Notes under the pieces: model-generated
Databases searched by the model: none
What the model was told of the DNA's origin: nothing
What the model saw: only the letters and a program-made list of their open reading frames with translations
DNA from: DAOMNN01 sp050486545
GTDB taxonomy: Bacteria > Pseudomonadota > Gammaproteobacteria > Burkholderiales > Rhodocyclaceae
Direction: 5' to 3'
Length of the DNA stretch: 17,527 bases
Assembly: GCA_050486545.1 (NCBI GenBank)
Contig: JBJHDM010000064.1
Coordinates: forward strand, 1-17,527
Position numbers and translations under genes: made by a program
In this document: positions 5,398 through 13,758 of the stretch, one piece after another
How positions within the stretch are numbered: position 1 is the stretch's first letter
Layout: every line of letters begins with the position of its first letter

Positions 5398-6549
5398 ATG
5401 GGCGTGACCATCGTGATTCTCGGTGCCGGAATGGGCGGCATCGTCACCGCCAACCGGCTACGCCAGGCGTTACCTGCGGGACATCGCGTGGTCCTCGTCG
5501 ATCGCGAAGACACGCATGTATTCATGTCCTCGCTGCCGTGGCTGATGATCGGCGAGCGCCGTGCGGCTGACATCACGCGGTCCCTGTCCAGCCAGGAACA
5601 TCGCGGCATCGAGCGCATTCATGGCGCGGTCGAGTCCATCGACGCGGGAACGCGCACCGTGACCGTGGCGGGGCGCACGCTGCAGGCCGACTATCTCGTT
5701 CTCGCCCTCGGTGCTGAACTGTCGCCCGAGACCATTCCGGGCTTGTCAGAAGCCGGGCACAACTTCTACACGCTGGCCGGCGCAGAATCGTTTCGCGATG
5801 CGTTTGCCGCGTTTTCGGGCGGGCGACTGGTGGTGCTGACTGCCGGTCATCCCTACCGGTGCCCGGCGGCTCCGTATGAAGCGGCCTTTCTCATCGAGGC
5901 CGCGTGCCGCCGACGCGGAATCCGCGACGACACCCGCGTCGAAGTGTATGCCGCCGAACCGATGCCGATGGGTGTGGCGGGTCCCGCGGTGTCGGAGCCG
6001 GCACGCAAGCTGCTCGCCGAACGCAGCATCGGCTATCACCCGAACCACCAGGTCAGCCATGTCGACGCAAACCGTCGGTGCCTGCACTTCGGCAACGGCA
6101 CGGAGGTACCGTTCGACCTGCTCGCCTATGTGCCGCCGCACCGCGTGCCGCAGGTGGTATCCACCTCGGGTCTGGCTGCGGAGGGGAAATATGTCGAAGT
6201 ACATCCGGCCACGCTCGAGACCCGTTTCGAACGGGTATGGGCGATCGGCGATGTGAACGGGATCCTGCTCGGCATGGGCAAGCCGCTGCCCAAGGCCGGC
6301 GTGTTTGCCAGCGCCCAGGCGGAGGTGGTGGCCCGAAACATCGTGCGCGCCATCATCGGCAAGGGCGAACCCGCCGTCTTCGAAGGCCACGGCATGTGTT
6401 TCCTGGAGATGGGGGGCGGGATGGCCGGCCTGGGGCGCGGCAACTTCTATGCGGAACCGGCCCCGGACGTGAAGATGCACTGGCCCGGACCACACTGGCA
6501 CCTTGGCAAGGTGATGCTCGAAAAGTACTGGCTGTGGCGCTGGTTCTGA
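5398..6549 (+). CDS. FAD-dependent pyridine nucleotide-disulfide oxidoreductase, sulfide:quinone reductase / FccB-like
   Basis: This is a 383-residue flavoprotein. The N-terminal FAD loop is ILGAGMGGIVTANRL (7-21), with acidic strand end VVLVDRED (31-38); the second FAD motif is WAIGDVNG (281-288). Cysteines are at 155 (HPYRCPAAPYE), 170, 228 and 334 (GMCFLEMGGG). The C155/C334 pair sits where sulfide:quinone reductases and the flavocytochrome c sulfide dehydrogenase flavin subunit place their redox cysteines; the third SQR cysteine (near residue 128) is absent. The C-terminus HWHLGKVMLEKYWLWRWF is amphipathic and fits membrane attachment. There is no signal peptide, so it faces the cytoplasm, unlike periplasmic FccB. 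The likely role is oxidation of sulfide or persulfide, with an unknown acceptor. I use the ATG at 5398 (GGAA nine bases upstream); an in-frame TTG at 5377 overlapping the previous stop is possible. Confidence 0.88.
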   Translation: MGVTIVILGAGMGGIVTANRLRQALPAGHRVVLVDREDTHVFMSSLPWLMIGERRAADITRSLSSQEHRGIERIHGAVESIDAGTRTVTVAGRTLQADYLVLALGAELSPETIPGLSEAGHNFYTLAGAESFRDAFAAFSGGRLVVLTAGHPYRCPAAPYEAAFLIEAACRRRGIRDDTRVEVYAAEPMPMGVAGPAVSEPARKLLAERSIGYHPNHQVSHVDANRRCLHFGNGTEVPFDLLAYVPPHRVPQVVSTSGLAAEGKYVEVHPATLETRFERVWAIGDVNGILLGMGKPLPKAGVFASAQAEVVARNIVRAIIGKGEPAVFEGHGMCFLEMGGGMAGLGRGNFYAEPAPDVKMHWPGPHWHLGKVMLEKYWLWRWF

Positions 6550-6613
6550 CCGATGTGCCGCTCGAGGCGGAGACTGCACCCCGATCACGGATCGCGGACC
6601 GCAAGGGAGAACG

Positions 6614-9208
6614 ATGATGGGAAGTTCGGTTGCGCATTGGTGCATGCAGCATCGCAGGACGGTGTTCGTGGCCCTGATCGCGCTGGTGGTGATGCTGGGG
6701 GCAATGATGCCGCGCATCAGCGTCGACACCGACCCGGAGAACATGCTCGATGCGGCGCAGCCCGATCGGCTGTTGCACAACGAGATCAAGGCCCGGTTCG
6801 ACCTGCACGACCTGATCGTGGTCGGCATCGTCAACCGGGACGATCCGGACGGGATCTACAACCCGGACTCGCTACGGGCGTTGCAGGCTCTCACCCGTGC
6901 CGTGGAGGGCATCGAAGGGGTGGTGGCACGCGACGTGATGTCGCTGGCCTCGGTCGACAACGTCGAACAGGTCGCCCCGGGTACCCTGCGATTCGACTGG
7001 ATGATGGCCCAGGCGCCGAAGGATCGCGACCAGGCGCGGGCGATCCGGGCCGCGGTCGAACGCCTGCCGATGTTCCATGGAACGCTGGTGTCCGAGGACG
7101 GGCGTGCGGCCGGCATCTACGTGCCGATCGTCGACAAGGGCGAGAGCTACCGCATCGCCGCCGAGATCCAGGTTGCCATCGATGCGCTGGGCGTCCGCGA
7201 CGACTACCACATCACCGGCCAGCCGGTGGCCCAGGACACCTTCGGCGTGCAGATGTTCCAGCAGATGGCGATCTCCGCGCCGCTGGCCGGGCTCGTTATC
7301 TTTCTGCTGATGCTGTACTTCTTTCGCAGTGCCGCCCTGGTGGCCGCACCGATGCTACTGGCGATGGCCACAGTGATCACAACCATGGGGCTGCTGATCG
7401 GCATGGGCTTCACCGTGCACATCATGAGCTCGATGATTCCGATCTTCTTGATGCCGATCGCCGTGGTCGCCTCGGTGCACGTACTGTCCACCTTCGCCGA
7501 CCGCTTCCGCCCAGGCGACGACGTACAGACGGTGATGGCAGAGGTCATGGAAACCTTGTTCAAGCCGGTGGTGTTTACCGCGCTGACCACGGCGGTGGGT
7601 TTCGCCTCACTGATGCTTACGCCGATCCCGCCGGTCCAGGTCTTCGGCGCCTTCGTGGCCTTCGGCGTGATCCTGGCGATGGCCCTGACACTGACCTTCG
7701 TTCCGGCCTATACCGCAGCACTGCCGCGACGCGTGGTCGATACGATGGTGGCGCGCGTGCGGAGGCACGAACATACCGGCCACGGTGCCGACTGCCGGCT
7801 GTGCGCGGCCGTGGAAGCCTTGGGACGGTTTGCCCGTGCCCGCGCCCGCTTGCTGCTGATGCTGTTCGCCGGCCTGCTGGTAGTCTCCATGGTCGGTATC
7901 GTGCAGATCCGCGTAAACGACAATCCTACCCGCTGGTTCAAGCAAGACCATCCGGTCCGGACCGCCGACACGGTGCTGAACCGGCATTTCGCGGGCACCT
8001 ACGAGGCCTATCTGGTGCTTGCCCAGCGCCACGGTGCCGATCCGCTTACGCAATTTCAGGATCGGGCTGCGCCGTTGCTCGATGCGGCCGATCCGTCGTT
8101 GCGCACACGCTGGGAACTGCTGATCGAGGCCGTCCGATCCGACGATGCCGCCACCACGCTGGATCGCCTGCTGCTGGCACTCGAGGACGAGATCCTGGAT
8201 GCCGTGCCCGGGCAATACGACGCGTGGGAATCGCTGCTCGATATGGCCGATGCGGTGCGTTCCGAGGCGCTGTACTTCCAGAATCCGCAGGCGCTCGACT
8301 ACATGGCGCGGCTTCAGGCCCATCTCGACGCCAGTGGTACGGTGGGCAAGAGCAATTCGCTGGCCGACCTGGTGCGTACCGTGTTCCGCGAGTTGGCCAG
8401 CGGCGAGGACACCGATTACCGCATCCCCGATCGCCCCGCGGGCGTCGCCCAGGCCCTCCTCAGTTTTCAGTCTTCGCACCGTCCCCACGACCTGTGGCAT
8501 TTCGTCACGCCGGATTTTCGCGCTGCGAGCATCTGGCTGCAGCTTCCCAGCGGCGACAACCAGGACATGCAGCGCGTCATCGATGCCGTGGCCGCGTTTA
8601 CCGCCACCGAACCACCACCCGACGGTGTCGAATTGCAGTGGGGCGGCATGACGTACATCAACCTGGTGTGGCAGGGCGAGATGGTCGTGGGCATGGCGCT
8701 CGCGTTGCTGTCGGCCTTCGCGGTGGTATTCGTGATGATGGTCGTGTTGTTCCGCTCGCTGGTATTCGGCGTGCTCGCGCTCCTGCCGTTGTCGCTGACC
8801 ATCGCCTTGATCTACGGCGTGATGGGACTGGTCGGCAAGGACTACGACATGCCGGTGGCGGTGTTGTCGTCGCTCAGTCTCGGACTGTCGGTCGACTTCG
8901 CGATCCACTTCATCCAGCGGCTGCGCACGGCACTGACCGAACTCGGTGACTGGCGCGCCGCGCTCGCCTACGTATTCACCGAGCCGGGGCGCGCCATCGT
9001 GCGCAACGCGGTGGTCATCGGCGCAGGCTTCCTGCCGCTGCTCGCAGCGCCGTTGATGCCCTACGTGACGGTGGGCGTGTTCATGGCCAGCATCATGTTC
9101 GCCTCGACGGCGATCACCCTGCTGATGCTGCCGGCCATCCTCGAAACGCGGCCGCGCCTCTTCTTCGGCACTGCGGCCGCTGCCCGACCCGCAACCCAGG
9201 AGCTGTAG
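6614..9208 (+). CDS. RND superfamily (MMPL-type) transporter
   Basis: This is an 864-residue inner-membrane protein with the two-fold RND layout. TM1 is about 16-33, the first periplasmic domain about 35-215, TMs 2-6 about 218-370, a cytoplasmic linker about 371-410, TM7 about 411-430, the second periplasmic domain about 431-690, and the last TM bundle about 692-850. The SSD/MMPL-like core is visible, for example MPIAVVASVHVLSTFADRF in the first half and SLSLGLSVDFAIHFIQRLR in the second, with Asp in a membrane helix as expected for proton coupling. Relatives move lipids, hopanoids or other hydrophobic molecules towards the outer membrane. The linker holds an unusual His/Cys cluster (H385, H387, H390, C394, C397). 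The start at 6614 has AGGGAGA just upstream; ATG 6617 is equally possible. The stop is four bases before the LolA-like gene, which argues for joint function. Confidence 0.92.
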   Translation: MMGSSVAHWCMQHRRTVFVALIALVVMLGAMMPRISVDTDPENMLDAAQPDRLLHNEIKARFDLHDLIVVGIVNRDDPDGIYNPDSLRALQALTRAVEGIEGVVARDVMSLASVDNVEQVAPGTLRFDWMMAQAPKDRDQARAIRAAVERLPMFHGTLVSEDGRAAGIYVPIVDKGESYRIAAEIQVAIDALGVRDDYHITGQPVAQDTFGVQMFQQMAISAPLAGLVIFLLMLYFFRSAALVAAPMLLAMATVITTMGLLIGMGFTVHIMSSMIPIFLMPIAVVASVHVLSTFADRFRPGDDVQTVMAEVMETLFKPVVFTALTTAVGFASLMLTPIPPVQVFGAFVAFGVILAMALTLTFVPAYTAALPRRVVDTMVARVRRHEHTGHGADCRLCAAVEALGRFARARARLLLMLFAGLLVVSMVGIVQIRVNDNPTRWFKQDHPVRTADTVLNRHFAGTYEAYLVLAQRHGADPLTQFQDRAAPLLDAADPSLRTRWELLIEAVRSDDAATTLDRLLLALEDEILDAVPGQYDAWESLLDMADAVRSEALYFQNPQALDYMARLQAHLDASGTVGKSNSLADLVRTVFRELASGEDTDYRIPDRPAGVAQALLSFQSSHRPHDLWHFVTPDFRAASIWLQLPSGDNQDMQRVIDAVAAFTATEPPPDGVELQWGGMTYINLVWQGEMVVGMALALLSAFAVVFVMMVVLFRSLVFGVLALLPLSLTIALIYGVMGLVGKDYDMPVAVLSSLSLGLSVDFAIHFIQRLRTALTELGDWRAALAYVFTEPGRAIVRNAVVIGAGFLPLLAAPLMPYVTVGVFMASIMFASTAITLLMLPAILETRPRLFFGTAAAARPATQEL

Positions 9209-9212
9209 GCCC

Positions 9213-10004
9213 ATGCGCTGCTTCATCCCGTTCGTGCTCGCCGCTACCTTGTCGATTCCGGCCGGCGTGGTCGTCGCGGCCCCGGAGGTGGGTGACATCG
9301 TTGCCCGCGCCAATACCGCGGCCTATTACACCGGCCGTGACGGGCGCAGCGAGGCACGCATGCAGATCGTCGATTCGCGCGGGCGCGAGCAACAGCGACA
9401 GTTCGTCATGCTGCGGCGCAACGGCGCCGACGGCGAGCAACATTACCTGGTGGTGTTCAGCCGTCCGGCCGATGTGCGCGGCACCGCCTTTCTCGTGCAC
9501 AAGCGACCGGGGGCGGACGACGATCGCTGGCTGTATCTGCCGGGACTCGATCTGGTTCGGCGCATCGCCCCGGGCGACAAGCGCACCAGCTTCGTCGGCT
9601 CGCACTTCTTCTACGAGGACGTCTCGGGACGCCACCTCGAAGAAGACACGCATGTGCTGACCGAAACCACGGAGGTGCACTACGTGGTCCGCAGCGCGCC
9701 ACAGGATCCCCGCACAGTGGAGTTTGCCGCCTACACCACATGGATCGACCGCGAGACCTGGCTGCCGATGCGTGCAGACTACGAGCGCTCCGACGGCACG
9801 GTGTTCCGGCGCATGGAAGTGCTGGAGGTCGAGCCCATCGACGGCTACCCGACCGCGACCCGGATGCGCATGTCCGATCTCGAAGGCGGTGGCCACACCC
9901 TCGCCGAAATGCGCTTCACCGCCTACGACCTCGGCATCCCGGATGCGGCGTTCACCGAGCGGGCCTTGCGCAATCCGCCACGGCAGTGGCTGCAACGGCC
10001 GTGA
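9213..10004 (+). CDS. Periplasmic outer-membrane lipoprotein-sorting (LolA-like) protein
   Basis: This 263-residue protein has a clear signal peptide (about residues 1-22, with hydrophobic core FIPFVLAATLSIPAGVVV and cleavage near VVAA-PEV). The mature part resembles the LolA-like, half-barrel lipid-binding family often encoded next to RND/MMPL transporters. Visible features are an A-M/R-x-Q-I-V strand, FVMLRRNGADGEQHYLVVFSRP, LYLPGLDLVRRI, SFVGSHFFYEDV and a C-terminal repeat of strands ending in DLGIPDAAFTERALRN. There is no lipobox, so it should be soluble in the periplasm, probably carrying a hydrophobic ligand between the RND pump and the outer membrane (inference). The ATG at 9213 has AGGAG ten bases upstream. 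Its stop overlaps the next start (GTGA at 10001-10004), so the three envelope genes are translationally coupled. Confidence 0.85.
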   Translation: MRCFIPFVLAATLSIPAGVVVAAPEVGDIVARANTAAYYTGRDGRSEARMQIVDSRGREQQRQFVMLRRNGADGEQHYLVVFSRPADVRGTAFLVHKRPGADDDRWLYLPGLDLVRRIAPGDKRTSFVGSHFFYEDVSGRHLEEDTHVLTETTEVHYVVRSAPQDPRTVEFAAYTTWIDRETWLPMRADYERSDGTVFRRMEVLEVEPIDGYPTATRMRMSDLEGGGHTLAEMRFTAYDLGIPDAAFTERALRNPPRQWLQRP

Positions 10005-11323
10005 GGCGCGCATCCGACCGCCACGCCAACCACGTGCGGCACGCCGGGGCGGTCATCTGCCTGGCCGGCCTGCTGGCATTTTCCGTCGCGCCCTGCGCGC
10101 TGGCCTGGGAGAATGACGAACCGTGGGCAGACGATGCGCCCTCCTGGCAGGTGCATGGCTTTGTCGAGGCTGCCGCCGGTGTGCGCGTGCGCAACCAGCC
10201 GCTGTTCTCGTCGGATACACCACTGGGTGAGCTGCGGGGGCAGATCGAGGGGTTGTGGGAAACTTCGCATACGACATGGCGGCTGAAGGCCGATGGCCGG
10301 GTCGACGGCGTCGACCGCCGCACGCACGCCGACCTTCGCGAGGCCAACGTCGCCATTTCGCTTGGAGCCCGCACGGACCTGCGGGCAGGACGCCAGGTGC
10401 TCACCTGGGGCACCGGCGACCTGCTGTTCCTCAACGACCTTTTCCCCAAGGATTGGACCTCGTTTCTGATCGGCCGCGATGACGAAACCCTGAAGGCACC
10501 CAGCGATGCCCTGCGGCTGAGCTGGTTCGGCGAGGCAGTCAACGTCGATACGGCATGGATGCCGGTGTTCGGGCCCGACCGGAACATCGATGGCCGACGC
10601 GTGGCCTACTTCGATCCGGGACGGGGTGGCATGGTCGCCGCTCCGCCCCGATTGCGCGCACATACGCCCACCCGCACGCTGCGCAACGGCGAACTGGCGG
10701 TGCGCCTGTACGGTCTGGCCGGAACGGCCGAATGGGCACTGTACTTCTATCGCGGCTTCTCCGGTCAGCCGAGCGCCTTCGACCCGGTGCGCCAACGACC
10801 CACCTATGCCCGACTCAATGCCTACGGCGCCAGCCTGCGTGCCCCCCTCGCCGGCGGACTCTACAATCTCGAGTTCGCTTGGCATGACTCGGCGGACGAC
10901 CGCAAGGGCGACGATCCAAACGTACCCAACTCCGAGCTCCGGCTGCTCGTGGGCTTCGAGCGCGAGCTCGTAGCAAGTCTTACCCTGGGCGCCCAGTACT
11001 ACCTGGAATGGATGCAGGACTACCGTCGCTTCCGGCGCGCCTGGCCGTTCGAATCAAGGCTGCGTCCGGACGAGCGGCGCCATGTGCTGACGCTGCGGCT
11101 GAGCTACCGCATGCTTCGTGACAACCTCGTGCTGTCGCTGATGACCTTCGCTTCACCCAGCGACCGCGATCACTTCCTGCGCCCGACGGTCGAATACCGC
11201 CATTCCGACCGGCTACGCATCTCGGCCGGCGCCAACCTCTTCGGCGGACGCCACCGGCACACCTTCTACGGACAGTTTCGCGATGACTCCAGCGTGTTCG
11301 TGCGAGCACGCAGGAGCTTCTAG
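10001..11323 (+). CDS. Outer-membrane beta-barrel protein, DUF1302-like
   Basis: This is a 440-residue exported protein. A signal peptide with a long basic start (residues about 1-15) is followed by hydrophobic AGAVICLAGLLAFSVAP and a likely A-L-A cleavage before WEN. The rest shows alternating amphipathic strands and ends in R-R-S-F; a C-terminal Phe is typical for barrels recognised by the Bam machinery. The segment LRAGRQVLTWGTGDLLFLND recalls the GRQ-x3-WG motif of DUF1302 outer-membrane proteins, but the match is only partial and the protein is shorter. The GTG start at 10001 overlaps the stop of the LolA-like gene (GTGA); a second in-frame GTG at 10034 would give a shorter signal peptide. 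By context it is the outer-membrane exit or acceptor of the RND/LolA-like system. Confidence 0.78.
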   Translation: MRRASDRHANHVRHAGAVICLAGLLAFSVAPCALAWENDEPWADDAPSWQVHGFVEAAAGVRVRNQPLFSSDTPLGELRGQIEGLWETSHTTWRLKADGRVDGVDRRTHADLREANVAISLGARTDLRAGRQVLTWGTGDLLFLNDLFPKDWTSFLIGRDDETLKAPSDALRLSWFGEAVNVDTAWMPVFGPDRNIDGRRVAYFDPGRGGMVAAPPRLRAHTPTRTLRNGELAVRLYGLAGTAEWALYFYRGFSGQPSAFDPVRQRPTYARLNAYGASLRAPLAGGLYNLEFAWHDSADDRKGDDPNVPNSELRLLVGFERELVASLTLGAQYYLEWMQDYRRFRRAWPFESRLRPDERRHVLTLRLSYRMLRDNLVLSLMTFASPSDRDHFLRPTVEYRHSDRLRISAGANLFGGRHRHTFYGQFRDDSSVFVRARRSF

Positions 11324-11374
11324 CACATTGTCGTACAACCATCCCCAGCAAACGCTGCAACCAGGGAGATTTCA

Positions 11375-12550
11375 GTGGCCGAACACGACCGACAAGCCGG
11401 CCTGTCCACCCGCAGTATCCACGGACACCAGTACGAGGACGCCCACGGCAGCCCGCACGTACCGATCTATGACACGACCACCTTTGCCTTCCCGTCGACG
11501 GCCGCACTGCTCGACGTGGTCGACGGTCGAAAGCCGGGTAGTCTGTACACCCGCTACGGCCTGAACCCGTCGATCCTCGCGCTCGAACAGACCCTGGCCA
11601 CCATCGAGGGCGCGGAGATGGCATGGGCGTTTTGCTCCGGCATGGCCGCCGAAACCGCGCTGTTCCTTGCCCACGGACGCGATGGCATCGTCTGCATCGG
11701 GGACGCCTACGGGGGAACGCTGGAGCTGCTGGAAAGTCAGTTGCCGCTGCTCGGCATCCGCACCCACCTCATCCTCGGAAGCGAACTGGATCGGCTCGAT
11801 GCCCTGCTGGCCGAAGGGGCACGACTCGTGTTCTTCGAAACGCCGACCAATCCGACGCTGGAGCTGTTCGACGTTCGCGAGATTGCCCGCAAGGCGCATG
11901 CCCACGGCGCCCTGGTCGCGGTCGACAACACGTTCGCGTCGCCGGTCAACCAGCGCCCGCTCGAACTCGGCGCCGACTTCGTGATCCACAGCGCGACCAA
12001 ATACCTAGGTGGGCACAGCGACCTTACGGCCGGCACCCTGATGGGATCCAAGGACCTGCTCATGCCCGTCTGGAACTGGCGCAAGAACCTCGGCTCGATG
12101 ATCGCGCCGGCCACCGCGGCACTGCTCGCACGCAGCCTGCGCACGCTGGTCGTTCGCGTGCGCAGGCAGAACGAGACCGCACAGGCCGTGGCCGAAGCAA
12201 TGCTCCGTCACCCCCGGGTTCGCCGCGTCTTCTACCCCGGCTTGCCGGACTTTCCGGGTCACGCACTGGCCACTTCGCAGATGCACGGTTTCGGCGGCAT
12301 GCTCAGCATCGAAGTCGCCGGCACAGGCGACGACGCAACCCGTGTCGCGGACCGTCTCGAGTTGTTCGCACTGGCGCCGAGCCTGGGAGGCGCCGAGAGC
12401 CTCCTCACCCAGCCGTGCACCACGACTCACCACGGCTTGTCGCCCGAGGAGCGCGCACGCCGCGGCATTTCGGACGCGATGCTGCGCCTTTCGGTCGGAT
12501 TGGAAGATGCGGCCGATCTGATCGCCGACCTCCAACAGGCCCTGGAATGA
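11375..12550 (+). CDS. Cys/Met metabolism PLP-dependent enzyme (cystathionine gamma-synthase/lyase family)
   Basis: This 391-residue cytoplasmic enzyme of PLP fold type I has YTRYGLNPS (58-66, phosphate-binding Tyr and Arg), SGMAAETA (88-95), D-A-Y-G-G-T (110-115, stacking Tyr112), FFETPTNPTLELFD, VDNTFASP and the PLP lysine in SATKYLGGHSD (K209). Members make or split cystathionine or related thioethers and can release H2S or persulfides. Methionine gamma-lyases carry Cys at the position that is Gly114 here (YGGT rather than YGCT), which argues against that activity; gamma-synthase versus gamma-lyase cannot be decided. The GTG start at 11375 has AGGGAG six bases upstream. It lies 51 bases after the barrel gene with no visible terminator and overlaps the cysteine desulfurase by four bases (ATGA). 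Confidence 0.92.
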   Translation: MAEHDRQAGLSTRSIHGHQYEDAHGSPHVPIYDTTTFAFPSTAALLDVVDGRKPGSLYTRYGLNPSILALEQTLATIEGAEMAWAFCSGMAAETALFLAHGRDGIVCIGDAYGGTLELLESQLPLLGIRTHLILGSELDRLDALLAEGARLVFFETPTNPTLELFDVREIARKAHAHGALVAVDNTFASPVNQRPLELGADFVIHSATKYLGGHSDLTAGTLMGSKDLLMPVWNWRKNLGSMIAPATAALLARSLRTLVVRVRRQNETAQAVAEAMLRHPRVRRVFYPGLPDFPGHALATSQMHGFGGMLSIEVAGTGDDATRVADRLELFALAPSLGGAESLLTQPCTTTHHGLSPEERARRGISDAMLRLSVGLEDAADLIADLQQALE

Positions 12551-13689
12551 ACGAGCCGGTCTATCTCGACTACAACGCGACCACCCCGGTGGCCCCGGAG
12601 GTCGCCGAGGCCGTATGCCACGGTGTCAAGGCCTTGTGGGGCAATCCTTCCTCGTCCTATGCGCCCGGTCGCGACGCGGCGGATGCGCTCGCGCGGGCGC
12701 GTGGCGAGGTCGCGGCACTGATCGGCGCGAACGCCGACGAGATCGTGTTCACCGGCTGCGCAACCGAAGCCAACAATCTTGCACTGCTCGGGGTCGCGCG
12801 AAGGCTTCGTCCTGGCAAGCACCATTTGGTCGTCAGTGCGATCGAACATCCCGCGGTGATGGAACCCGCGTCGCACCTGCAGCGCGAGGGCTGGACCCTC
12901 AGCGTCGTCCCGGTGGACCGCCAGGGCCGGGTGTCGGTCGCCGACGTCGAGGCGGCCCTGCGCCCGGACACCGCGCTGGTGTCGATCATGCACGCGAACA
13001 ACGAGGTCGGCACGCTCCAGCCGATCGCCGAGATCGCCCGGATCACGCGTAGCCGCGGCGTACTGCTGCACACCGATGCGGCACAGTCGGCCGGCAAGGT
13101 AACCGTCGACGTCGACGCGCTGGGTGCCGACCTGCTGACGCTGGCCGGGCACAAGTTCTACGCGACCAAGGGCGTCGGCGCCTTGTACGTGCGGCGCGAG
13201 GTGCCGATCGGCAACGTGCTGTTCGGTGCCGGTCAGGAGCACGACCTGCGTCCCGGCACCGAGAACGTGCCCGCGATCGTCGGGTTGGGCGTGGCGGCAC
13301 GGCTCGCCCGCGAACGCCTGGCCGAGACGACGGCCCATCTGCGCGACACCCGCGACCGGCTGCACCAGATGCTGCGCGATGGCGTCCCCGATCTCGCCCT
13401 CAACGGCCACCCCGACGAACGCCTGCCCAACACGCTGCACGTCTCATTTCCCGGCGTCAGCGGGCGCGCGTTGCTGCACGCGACCAGAGGTGCGGTGTAC
13501 GCGTCGGTCGGTTCAGCCTGTCATTCGGAACACGATACGGTCAGCGGCGTGCTCGCCGCGATGGGCCTGGATGCCGCGCGGGCGTCCGGGGCGGTACGGC
13601 TGTCAACTGGACGGCCGACGACAGCCGCCGAAATCGAACGTGCCGCCGCGGCCTTGATCGACGCGTGGAGACAGCAAGCCCGACGTTGA
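12547..13689 (+). CDS. Cysteine desulfurase (NifS/IscS-like class)
   Basis: This 380-residue PLP enzyme moves sulfur from cysteine onto its own active-site cysteine as a persulfide, yielding alanine. The visible motifs are YLDYNATTP (6-14), GNPSSSY (32-38), TGCATEANNLAL (69-80), IEHPAV with H101, NNEVGT, HTDAAQSAGK, the PLP lysine in AGHKFYATKG (K203), RPGTEN (235-240) and the catalytic loop SVGSACHSE with C325. The GSAC-H version of the loop and the lack of any iscR/iscU neighbour suggest a dedicated sulfur (or selenium) donor rather than the housekeeping Fe-S enzyme. The ATG overlaps the previous stop (ATGA, 12547-12550), so both PLP enzymes are made together; cystathionine-derived cysteine could feed it directly. 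It is the last gene of the operon and converges on ipdC. Confidence 0.94.
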   Translation: MNEPVYLDYNATTPVAPEVAEAVCHGVKALWGNPSSSYAPGRDAADALARARGEVAALIGANADEIVFTGCATEANNLALLGVARRLRPGKHHLVVSAIEHPAVMEPASHLQREGWTLSVVPVDRQGRVSVADVEAALRPDTALVSIMHANNEVGTLQPIAEIARITRSRGVLLHTDAAQSAGKVTVDVDALGADLLTLAGHKFYATKGVGALYVRREVPIGNVLFGAGQEHDLRPGTENVPAIVGLGVAARLARERLAETTAHLRDTRDRLHQMLRDGVPDLALNGHPDERLPNTLHVSFPGVSGRALLHATRGAVYASVGSACHSEHDTVSGVLAAMGLDAARASGAVRLSTGRPTTAAEIERAAAALIDAWRQQARR

Positions 13690-13758
13690 ATCCGGCCGAT
13701 TGCCCCGTGCCTGCGGCGCCGAACATCGTCTTCCGGGCGCACTGCCGTGGGGCGGGTT

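Noticed and set aside
7793..7804. CxxC in the RND transporter as a cytochrome c haem site
   Set aside because: The residue after C-R-L-C is Ala, not His, and the loop is predicted cytoplasmic.
6553..8949. Long open frame of 798 codons overlapping the RND transporter in another plus-strand frame
   Set aside because: Arg/Gly/Pro-rich translation with no family motifs; a GC-rich shadow of the real transporter frame, which shows membrane helices.
7607..9313. 568-codon antisense open frame opposite the RND transporter
   Set aside because: Low-complexity His/Gln/Arg/Glu-rich product typical of antisense shadows in GC-rich genes; no motifs.
13690..13758. Bidirectional terminator between the convergent cysteine desulfurase and ipdC genes
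   Set aside because: No stem longer than a few base pairs with a T-run on either strand could be found.
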